This document shows, piece by piece, positions 1 to 6,900 of a DNA stretch of 9,682 nucleotides (position 1 is its first letter; every line of letters starts with the position of its first letter). The DNA is from DATBDE01 sp036270095 (GTDB lineage Bacteria > Actinomycetota > Thermoleophilia > Solirubrobacterales > Solirubrobacteraceae), in assembly GCA_036270095.1 (NCBI GenBank), contig DATBDE010000041.1:1-9682 (forward strand), read 5' to 3'. A model generated the notes under the pieces. It was given only the letters and a program-made list of their open reading frames with translations, did not search any database and was not told the DNA's origin. A program made the position numbers and the translations under genes.

Positions 1-799
1 GATGGTCAAGCCGTTCCTCGCCACGTTCGGCGACCGGCCGCTCGACACCATCGGGCGCGCGGAGGCAAAGGCATGGGCGCAGCGCCACCCGCACGCGGCC
101 AAGGTTGCGGCCGCGTTGTTCAACGACGCCATCGACGCGGAGGCTGCGAGCAGCAACCCGTTCGCCCGGCTCGGCCTCGCTCGTGGTGGTGGCCGGCAGG
201 ACGCCATCCCTCTGACCGAGGAGCAGGTGCAGCGTCTGGCGGACTGTTCGCTGACCGCGCTTGACCGGTTCTACGGACCGACCGTCCGGGCCATGATCCT
301 CTTCCACGCCTACACCGGCCTGCGGTCCGGCGAGTTGTGCGGCGTCGAGTGGCGCGACCTCACGGGCGATGAGCTCGTCGTGGCACGACAGGTCCGCCCG
401 GACGGTTCGCTCGCATTGCCAAAGACCAAGCGGATCCGCCGGATCGTCGTGCCGCCGATCGCACTCGACGCCGTGGGCACCGTGCCGCAGCAGTACGACT
501 GGATCTTCCCGTCCGCGCGTGGCAAGCGCATGGCGCGTGGCTCGCACCTCTACGCCTTCAACCAGGTCAAGCAGGCCGCCGGCCTACCGCGCATCACGCC
601 CTACGATCTGCGGCACTTCTGCGGCTCGCTACTCGCCAATCGTGGCCTGCAGGCCCGCGACATCGCCGAGCAGCTCGGCAACAGCGCCGAGGTCTGTGAA
701 CGCGTGTACGTCCACGCCTACGAGGACCGCACCCGCGACCGACTGCGCATCGCGTTCGGCGGTACCAGCGCCGACCAGGCGAAGGAGGCACTCGGATGA
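1..799 (+). CDS. Tyrosine recombinase (phage-type integrase), 5' end outside the window
   Basis: Site-specific recombinase that cuts and rejoins DNA through a tyrosine-phosphate link, normally integrating and excising a mobile element. Counting from the ATG at base 2, residues 1-65 look like the end of the SAM-like core-binding domain and residues 70-255 are the catalytic domain. Visible active-site elements are R108 in TGLRSGE, K141 or K143 in the beta-hairpin, R204 and H205 in PYDLRH, and the nucleophile Y236 in ERVYVH. The first histidine of the usual HxLRH is Tyr201 and the usual LGHS is LGNS (Asn227); Tyr at the first position is seen in other actinobacterial integrases. Complete family members run about 350-420 residues, so the N-terminal arm-binding part probably lies upstream and the ATG at base 2 need not be the start. 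The 3' end faces a minus-strand secreted protein gene. Family call is firm; target site and element type cannot be told. Confidence 0.93.
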   Translation, partial: MVKPFLATFGDRPLDTIGRAEAKAWAQRHPHAAKVAAALFNDAIDAEAASSNPFARLGLARGGGRQDAIPLTEEQVQRLADCSLTALDRFYGPTVRAMILFHAYTGLRSGELCGVEWRDLTGDELVVARQVRPDGSLALPKTKRIRRIVVPPIALDAVGTVPQQYDWIFPSARGKRMARGSHLYAFNQVKQAAGLPRITPYDLRHFCGSLLANRGLQARDIAEQLGNSAEVCERVYVHAYEDRTRDRLRIAFGGTSADQAKEALG

Positions 800-1226
800 T
801 CGCCGGTGGACACGGTGACATGACCGGTGACGTGAACGCTCGATCTGCGCGAAAGCAGCGGGTTTCGCACCTGCCGGGGGCGCCTACCGAAGGTTCTACG
901 GGCCCCTCGGCCGTGCAATCGGCGGTCGCAGTGCCTTGGAAGACGTTGACGCTCAAGCTAGGGCGTCCCAGGAGGCTCAGGCACGCGGTCTGGGAGTCCT
1001 CGGGGGCGGGCTGCACGCCCAGGCCCTGGGCACCGTCGTTGACGCAGTCGCCCTGGTTCTTAAACGGCTCGCCCGTCTGCGAGACGAGCGATTTCCAACC
1101 ACCGTGCCGGCATTGTCTGGCAGCGTCCTTGTTGCCGCCCTTGGCCGCTCCCGCGGGTCCAGCTGCGACCACGCTGACCGCGACGGCCAGCACACCGATG
1201 ACCACCCAGCACCAGAGACGACGCAT
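594..1226 (-). CDS. Small secreted protein with GGWKSL / FKNQGDCV motifs; 3' end apparently replaced
   Basis: Exported protein of unknown function. Residues 1-27 form a clear signal peptide: arginines, a hydrophobic WVVIGVLAVAVSVVAA core, then a cleavage site near AGA-AK. The mature N-terminus carries a Cys followed by HGGWKSL, then EPFKNQGDCV (around residues 53-62), a pattern I associate with short cell-surface or secreted actinobacterial proteins that have a paired Cys. The start is taken at ATG 1226, with AAGGA seven bases upstream; a GTG directly before it is the longer alternative. The frame stays open to 594, but the last 206 bases lie antisense to the integrase and the residues there are Arg/Pro-rich, so the native protein probably ended, or was cut, at or before about base 800. 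It lies 40 bases downstream of the lipase's native stop on the same strand. Real N-terminal gene: likely. True C-terminus: unknown. Confidence 0.7.
   Translation of the reverse strand: MRRLWCWVVIGVLAVAVSVVAAGPAGAAKGGNKDAARQCRHGGWKSLVSQTGEPFKNQGDCVNDGAQGLGVQPAPEDSQTACLSLLGRPSLSVNVFQGTATADCTAEGPVEPSVGAPGRCETRCFRADRAFTSPVMSPCPPAIIRVPPSPGRRWYRRTRCAVGRGCGPRRRGRTRVHRPRRCCRAARRCRGPAGHDWRVASRRSAADRRA
813..835. repeat. Imperfect 11-base direct repeat just after the integrase stop
   Basis: CGGTGACATGA (813-823) and CGGTGACGTGA (825-835) are two copies with a 12-base period and one mismatch, starting 14 bases past the integrase stop codon. Short direct repeats next to an integrase gene can be recombinase or excisionase binding sites, but two copies are weak evidence and chance is possible. 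Confidence 0.3.
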
Positions 1227-2167
1227 CACAACGTCCTTGCGCAGCTTTCCGCGCCCACCGTAACCCTCATCCCGCCCGCGCCTCCGCGACCCGCGCCACC
1301 TCGGCCTCGCCCTGCGCCCGCCCGGCCCGCGCCGACGGCCCGAGCCGGTTGGGGTCCAGCGCCTCGAGGTCGCCGAGCGCGTCCAGGGGAGGCGTCGTCG
1401 GGCGAGACCTCGATCACCGTCGCGCCACCCGCGCGCAGGCCCTCGATCTCGGCGTCAAGGGCGGCACGGCTCAGCGGCCCCATCCCGCCCGGCAGCGCCC
1501 GGTGGTCGATGAACAGCAGCACGAGGTCGTAGGCGGCCGCGAGGTCGGCGTTCGTGACCGAGCGCGTCCCTCCGTCCATGTAGCGGCCGCCCTGGATACG
1601 CACCGGCGGGAAGAACTGCGGCACGGCGCTCGAAGCCGCGACCGCCTGCGCCACGTGCACGCGGTCGCTCGCCCGGAAGACGCGCAGCCGCCCGCTCTGG
1701 GCGTCGACCGCGGTGATGGCCAGCGCGGGGCTGGGCCAGCGCAGCCGCCGCAGGTACAGCGCGACCAGCGCCACCCACACCGGCCACGGCATCGTGTCCG
1801 CGGCCAGGGCGGCCCGGCCCTCGATTGCGCGCGAGGCCTCGGTCGAGGTCGGGGCGTCGAGAAGCTGGGCGCCGAGCTGCTCCAGCACGTCGGGGCTCGG
1901 CTTCGGCGCCGCGCGGTAGAGCCGGACCAGCAGCTCGCGCGCGGGCACGCGCTCGGCGCCCAGGAAGCGGTACTGCTTGGCGAACGAGCGCCCGCCTACG
2001 ACCTGCGTGCCCACGACGCTACCCGCCGATGTGCCGAGCACGAGGTCGGCGGTGCCGAGCGGGATGCGCGCGGCCTCGAAGGCGGCCAGCACGCCGGTCA
2101 GCCAGGCGGCGCCGGTCAGCCCGCCGCCGCCGAGCACGACGGCCCGCCGGTAAACTCGCGCCTCCAT
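1226..2167 (-). CDS. Patatin-like phospholipase family protein, C-terminal frameshift
   Basis: Predicted serine acyl hydrolase acting on membrane lipids or acyl esters. Numbering from the ATG at 2167: residues 9-16 hold the glycine-rich oxyanion loop (VVLGGGGL), S47 is the nucleophile in GTSAGS, and D198 in YMDGGTRS completes the Ser-Asp dyad. There is no signal peptide or clear membrane segment, so it is probably cytoplasmic. The start at 2167 is preferred because AGGAGG lies eight bases upstream; the ATG at 2173 would leave a two-base spacing. After VSPDDAS, at about residue 260, the open frame turns into an Arg/Gly/Ala-rich tail that ends at 1226, while the expected leucine- and acid-containing C-terminus is in the next frame and stops at 1267. 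The switch is at a run of four G (1386-1389 on the plus strand). Family assignment is strong; which C-terminus is real depends on whether the extra base is real. Confidence 0.9.
   Translation of the reverse strand: MEARVYRRAVVLGGGGLTGAAWLTGVLAAFEAARIPLGTADLVLGTSAGSVVGTQVVGGRSFAKQYRFLGAERVPARELLVRLYRAAPKPSPDVLEQLGAQLLDAPTSTEASRAIEGRAALAADTMPWPVWVALVALYLRRLRWPSPALAITAVDAQSGRLRVFRASDRVHVAQAVAASSAVPQFFPPVRIQGGRYMDGGTRSVTNADLAAAYDLVLLFIDHRALPGGMGPLSRAALDAEIEGLRAGGATVIEVSPDDASPGRARRPRGAGPQPARAVGAGRAGAGRGRGGAGRGGAGGMRVTVGAESCARTL
1267..1386 (-). other. Displaced C-terminal frame of the patatin-like gene
   Basis: In the frame one base off from the open lipase frame, 39 codons read LDALGDLEALDPNRLGPSAR and continue with a mixed acidic and alanine-rich helix to a TGA at 1269-1267. 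This composition fits a protein tail and follows naturally from VSPDDAS upstream, whereas the open frame over the same bases is low-complexity. Removing one C from the CCCC run joins the two. Seen directly; the interpretation as the native tail is inference. Confidence 0.75.
2151..2156 (+). promoter_or_regulatory. Candidate -10 box for the 58-residue membrane protein
   Basis: TAAACT matches TANNNT and ends nine bases before the ATG at 2166, a spacing that would give a leaderless or near-leaderless transcript. No Shine-Dalgarno-like sequence precedes this ATG and no good -35 is visible. It lies inside the 5' coding part of the minus-strand lipase gene. Confidence 0.45.
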
Positions 2168-2342
2168 GGTCATCGCCTCCTACGCGTTCGACGTCACGAT
2201 CTGTCTGATCATCGTCTTCGGGGGCATCGGCCTGCTCCTGAACGCGATCATCGTCTACGCGATCGTGCAGGCGCTGGGCGAGCGCAAGCAGAACCGTGAA
2301 GCCGCCGAGCGCACCGGGGCGCTCGGCCCCAGCTCCGGCTGA
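2166..2342 (+). CDS. Small single-pass membrane protein, 58 residues
   Basis: The frame from ATG 2166 to TGA 2340 encodes a 58-residue protein: a short N-terminus (MVIASYAFDV), one hydrophobic stretch of about 24 residues (roughly 11-35, rich in Ile, Leu, Val and Gly), and a charged tail with GERKQNREAAERT. Hydrophobic core followed by positive charges predicts a bitopic membrane protein with its C-terminus in the cytoplasm. I do not recognise the family and assign no function. Its start codon overlaps the start of the divergent lipase (shared bases CATG, 2165-2168), and it is followed 29 bases later by the secreted glycosidase-like gene. Coding is supported by the sensible hydropathy pattern, the G/C-rich wobble positions and a properly placed -10 box. 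It is short, so chance cannot be excluded. Confidence 0.7.
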   Translation: MVIASYAFDVTICLIIVFGGIGLLLNAIIVYAIVQALGERKQNREAAERTGALGPSSG

Positions 2343-2368
2343 AAAACAAAAAGGCGCAACCCCGCGCC
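2342..2368 (-). terminator. Intrinsic terminator, acting on the minus strand
   Basis: Read on the minus strand, GGCGC (2368-2364), a six-base loop and GCGCC (2357-2353) form a five-pair GC hairpin followed by TTTTTGTTTTT (2352-2342), the textbook rho-independent layout. On the plus strand the hairpin lacks a T tract. No minus-strand gene is visible directly upstream (higher coordinates), so it would stop antisense transcription entering from the glycosidase-like gene. Confidence 0.6.
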
Positions 2369-2371
2369 CCC

Positions 2372-3880
2372 TTGGCTGTTACGACTACCCGGGGCTTGAG
2401 ACGAACGCTGCTCATCACCGCGCTCGCACTGCTCGTGTGTGCGCCGGCGACGGCCGTGGCAAAGCCGCGGCAGTCGCCCAGGCCGGCTAAGGCACCGAGG
2501 ATCACAAAGGTCGGGTGCCTGCTTCGCTGTGCCGAGGGTGCGCCGATCATGGTGCAGCCCGGCGGCAAGCTGCAGATCTGGGGCCGCGGCTTCAAGCACG
2601 GCATGGTCGCGAGCTTCCCGCGGAAATCGAAGGTCCACGGCTCGAAGAAGCGCGTGACCGCGCTGGTGCGCCAGCGCGCAGGCGCTTACGCGGTGACCGT
2701 GCCGCTGCTGGCGCGCTCCGGAAAATTCACGGTCACGGTGCCCGGCGGCACCGCGTCCAACCCAGCGGGCCCGGTCGCCATCCGCAAGCCCGCGCCGGTG
2801 GCCAAGCCGCCGCGCTCCGATCGGCCGTCCGGCAGCTCGCCGTTCGACACCAACGTGATGTGGCTCTGGTACGTCTCGAAATCCGAGGGCGGCAACATCG
2901 GCAGCATCGTCGCCCGGGCCAAGCAGAACGGCATCGGGACGCTGATCATCAAGGCCTCCGACGGCGGCTCGCCCTTCATCGGGCAGTTCACGCCGCAGCT
3001 CGTGGCCGCGTTCCACGCCCAGGGCATCAAGGTCTGCGGCTACTCCTACGTATACGGGAACAACCCGGCTGGCGAGGCCGCCCAGGGCGCGGCCGTGGCC
3101 CAGACCGGCGCCGACTGCCTCGTCATCGACGCCGAGGGCGAATACGAGGGCAAGTACGCGGCCGCCACCACCTACATCCGCGACCTGCGCCAGGCGGTGG
3201 GCGACTCGTTCCCGGTGGCGATCGCGCCGTTCCCGTACGCCGACTTCCACCAGTCCTTCCCCTACAGCGTGTTCCTCGGACCGGGTGGCGCTCAGTACGA
3301 CCTGCCGCAGATGTACTGGAAGGACATCGGCGACTCGGTCGACGCGGCCTTTGACCACACCTACACGTGGCACCGCATCTACGACCGGCCGATCTACCCG
3401 CTGGGGCAGACCTACTCGAGTCCCTCGGCGAACGACATCGTCCGTTTCCGCCAGCTCGCCCAGGCCTACGGCGCCGGCGGCATCAGCTGGTGGGACTGGC
3501 AGGAGACCGGCGCCTCCCAGTGGGCCGCCGTCGGCCAGGCGCTGCCGCCGCTGAGCGGCTTCGCGCCCACGAACAACTGGCCGGCGCTGAAGCAGGGCTC
3601 GTCCGGCGACGCGGTGGTGTGGCTGCAGATGCATCTCCTCGCGGCCGGCCAGCCGGTCACGGTCAGCGGCAAGTTCGACGTCGCCACTGCCAACGGGGTG
3701 CGCGCGCTGCAGACCAGCGCGGGGCTCCCGGTGACCGGGGTCACGGACCAGGGGACGTGGGCGAAGGCGCTGAACTACACGCCGACCGCAGTGGATTGGA
3801 CCCAGCAGGCCAAGCCCGCCCGCGTGGCCAGCTACGCGCGCGCCGCGCCGGACGACAAGATTTCGGCCCGGCCGCACTAG
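2372..3880 (+). CDS. Secreted glycoside-hydrolase-like protein with C-terminal peptidoglycan-binding domain
   Basis: Exported protein that probably binds, and may hydrolyse, cell-wall or other glycans. Residues 1-30 are a signal peptide (RGLRRTLLITALALLV core, cleavage near AVA-KP). Residues 42-138 form a beta-rich, IPT/Ig-like domain with a Cys pair at 49 and 53. Residues 155-392 look like a TIM-barrel glycosidase-type domain: repeated beta-strand/helix pattern, acidic cluster VIDAEGEYEG (D253, E255, E257) at a strand end, LPQMYWKD, and GGISWWDWQETG near the last strand. Residues 405-468 match a PG_binding_1 repeat (LKQGSSGDAVVWLQ to TWAKAL). The start is TTG 2372; TTG 2395 would also keep the signal peptide. 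The glycosidase family and substrate cannot be settled from sequence, and catalytic activity is inference. The cyclase gene starts 22 bases downstream. Confidence 0.82.
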   Translation: MAVTTTRGLRRTLLITALALLVCAPATAVAKPRQSPRPAKAPRITKVGCLLRCAEGAPIMVQPGGKLQIWGRGFKHGMVASFPRKSKVHGSKKRVTALVRQRAGAYAVTVPLLARSGKFTVTVPGGTASNPAGPVAIRKPAPVAKPPRSDRPSGSSPFDTNVMWLWYVSKSEGGNIGSIVARAKQNGIGTLIIKASDGGSPFIGQFTPQLVAAFHAQGIKVCGYSYVYGNNPAGEAAQGAAVAQTGADCLVIDAEGEYEGKYAAATTYIRDLRQAVGDSFPVAIAPFPYADFHQSFPYSVFLGPGGAQYDLPQMYWKDIGDSVDAAFDHTYTWHRIYDRPIYPLGQTYSSPSANDIVRFRQLAQAYGAGGISWWDWQETGASQWAAVGQALPPLSGFAPTNNWPALKQGSSGDAVVWLQMHLLAAGQPVTVSGKFDVATANGVRALQTSAGLPVTGVTDQGTWAKALNYTPTAVDWTQQAKPARVASYARAAPDDKISARPH

Positions 3881-3889
3881 AACAGCCGG

Positions 3890-3895
3890 TACCGT
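3890..3895 (+). promoter_or_regulatory. Candidate -10 box for the cyclase gene
   Basis: TACCGT fits TANNNT and ends seven bases before the GTG at 3903, the spacing expected of a leaderless transcript. No Shine-Dalgarno sequence precedes the GTG and no -35 is obvious. This would give the gene its own promoter despite the 22-base gap to the gene before it. Confidence 0.45.
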
Positions 3896-3902
3896 CCTTG
3901 GC

Positions 3903-6900
3903 GTGGCTGGCGTGGTGTGCCAGAGCTGTGGGACGGAAGGACCCGAGGGCACGCGCTTCTGCATGAACTGCGGCGCGGGGCTGGAGGAGCGCTGCCCGTC
4001 GTGCGGCGAGCCCGTCCCAGCCGACGCCCGCTTCTGCCCCCACTGCGGCACGCCGTTGCAGGCCGGGGCCAGATCGCCGGCGGCGACGCCGGCAGTCGCC
4101 GAGGCACCGCCCGCCGAGGAGCGCCGCCAGGTCACCGTCCTGTTCGCCGACCTCTCCGGCTACACCGCCGTGGCCGAGCGCATGGACCCCGAATCGGTCA
4201 AGGCCCTCGTCGACCGGAGCCTGCGGCGCCTGGGCGACGAGGTCGAGCGCTTCGGCGGCCAGGTCGACAAGTACATCGGCGACAACGTCATGGCCATCTT
4301 CGGGGCTCCCGTCGCCCACGAGGACGATGCGGAGCGCGCCGTTCGCGCCGCCCTCGGCATGCAGGAGGCGATGGGCGAGATCAACGCCGAGCTCGAGCGC
4401 GACTTCGACGACGTCTCCTTCGAGCTGCGGGTCGGCGTCAACACCGGCGAGGTGCTGGCCGGCCGCGTGGGGGAGAGCTACACGGTCATCGGCGACACCG
4501 TCAACGTCGCCGCGCGCCTGCAGGCGGCCGGGCAACCAGGCAGCGTCACCGTAGGCGACCGCACGCGCCGCGCCACTGCGGCGGCGATCGCCTACGACAC
4601 GCTGGAGCCACTGGACCTGAAGGGCAAGGCCGAGCCCGTCCCCGCCTTCGTGGCCACGAGCGCCCTCGCCGTGCCCTCGCCGCGCCTGCAGGTCGGGCGC
4701 GAGGCACCGCTCGTCGGACGGGCCGACGAGGTCACCCTGCTCGAATCGGTCTACCGCCGCGTCGAGCGCGAGGGCCGCCCGCACCTGGTCACGCTGGTCG
4801 GCGCCGCCGGGGTGGGCAAGTCGCGCCTGCTGCGCGAGCTCGACGCTCGCCTGCGTGCGCGCGATCCGGCCCCGAACGTGCGCCAGGGCCGCTGCCTGCC
4901 CTACGGGTCGAGCATCGTCTTCTGGGCCCTCGGCGAGGTGGTGCGGGCCGAGTGCGGCATCGTCGACGCCGACCCCTCCGAGGTCGCGTGGCGCAAGCTG
5001 ACCGACCGGCTCGAGGAGCTGCTGGTCGAGACCGGCGAGCGCGTGACCAAGGAGACCGGCCTGCGCCAGGCCGCGCTGCTGGCTCGCCTGCTCGGGATCG
5101 AGGCCCCGGAGGCGCTGTCCCCCTCGGAGTCCGCCGATCCCCAGCGCACACGCGAGGCCTTCTTCTCCGTCGTGCGCTGGATGATCGAGGCGATCGCGGC
5201 CGAGCGACCGATGGTCCTGGCCTTCGAAGACATCCACTGGGCCGACGACGGCATGCTCGACCTCATCGAGCACCTGGCGCAGTGGGTGCGCGGGCCGCTC
5301 CTGCTGCTCTGCCTGGCTCGCGACGAGCTGCTCGAGCGCCGCGCGAGCTGGGGTGGCGGGCGCCGCACGGCCACGTCGATCTTCCTCGACCCGCTCACGC
5401 CGACCGAGACGCGCGACCTCATCGCCTCGCTGCTGCCGGCCGACGCGGGCATGCCCGAGCTCGTGCCCAAGGTCGCCGAGCGCGCGGGCGGCAACCCGTT
5501 CTTCGCCGAGGAGATGGTGCGGCGGCTGGTCGAGGAGGGCACGTCGGACGCGACCGCGCTGCCCGACACCGTGCAGGCCCTGCTGGCGGCGCGGCTGGAC
5601 TCGCTCGACCGCTTCGAGCGCCGGCTCGTGCAGCAGGCGGCGGTGGTGGGGCGGACGTTCTGGGCCGACGCGCTGGCGCCGGTGGCCGAGGCGGAGGGCC
5701 GCGACCTCGAGCGCGCGCTGACCGCGCTGCGCGACAAGGACATCGTCGTGCCGGGGGAGGGGACCGCGCTGTCGGGCGAGCCCGAGCTCGCGTTCAAGCA
5801 CGTGCTCATCCGCGACGTGGCCTACGCGATGCTGCCCAAGGCGGTGCGGGCGCGGAAGCACTACGAGGTCGGCGGCTTCATCGAGCAGCGCGCCGGCGAC
5901 CGCACCGATGAGATCGTCGCGCTGCTGGCCGAGCACTACGCGCGCGCGGCGGCGCTGGGCGACGAGGCTCGCTTCGAGGCCGCCGAGCTGCAGCCCATCC
6001 AGGCCAAGGCGGCGCGCTTCCTCGAGGCCGCGGGCGACGCGGCCGCCGCCTTCTACTCGAACTCCGAGGCCTTCTCGCACTACCAGTCGGCACGCGAGTT
6101 GGCCGCCGACGCAGGCGACCGCGCGCGTATCGGGGAGAAGCAGGGCGACGTCGCGCTGCGGCTCGGCCGGGTCAACGCGGCCATCGCCGTGTGGGAGGAG
6201 GGCCTCGAGCACCACCGCATGGACGAGGACCTCGAGCGCGTGGCCGGCCTGCATCGCAAGATCGGTGCCGGCCTCGCGCACAAGGGCGAACGCAAGGCGG
6301 CCATCGAGCACCACCAGAAGGGCATCAACCTGCTCAAGGACGGGGCGCCCAACCTCGAGCTCGTGCGCCTCTACGAGGAGGCCGCGTGGCTGTACATGCA
6401 GACGGGCGACAACATGCTCGCGATCTACGCGTCCGAAAAGGCGCTGCGCCTGGCCGAGCGGCTGGGAGAGACGCGGGCGGCCTCGCGTGCGCACGGCATC
6501 TTCGGCCGCGTGTTCGGCCGCATCGGCGACAACGAGAAGGCGCGCGAGAACCTCGAGCGCTCGGTCGAGCTGGCCCGCGGCTCCGACGACGGCGAGACCA
6601 TCCTCGCGCTGCTCGCGCTCGGCCATCACCTGGAGATCTCCGAGGCCGACTACAGCGGCGCCGAGGCCGCCTACCGCGAGGGCCTCGACCTGGCGGTCGA
6701 GGTCGGCGACGTGCCCACGCAGGTCGAGCTGCACGCCGGGCTGGCCCAGCTCGCCGTCTACCGCGCCGACTGGGCGGGCGTGCGGCGCTCCTCCGACGCG
6801 AGCGCACAGCTCTCCGAGCGCGAGGGACTGGTCGGCAAGCTGTGCCTGCCGTCGGCGCTGCGCGCACTGCTGCACTGGCGCGACGGCGAGTGGGACGAGG

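Noticed and set aside
796..1263. Plus-strand frame overlapping the integrase stop by ATGA
   Set aside because: The coupling-like overlap is tempting, but the frame is mostly antisense to a protein with a signal peptide and conserved motifs, and its own translation has no features.
1349..2299. Plus-strand frame antisense to the lipase
   Set aside because: Arg/His/Gly-rich translation with no motif, opposite a gene with an intact GxSxG and DGG.
2255..4135. Long minus-strand open frame antisense to the glycosidase-like gene
   Set aside because: Its residues are repetitive Arg/Gly/Val/Asp without motifs, and the plus strand has clear signal peptide and domains.
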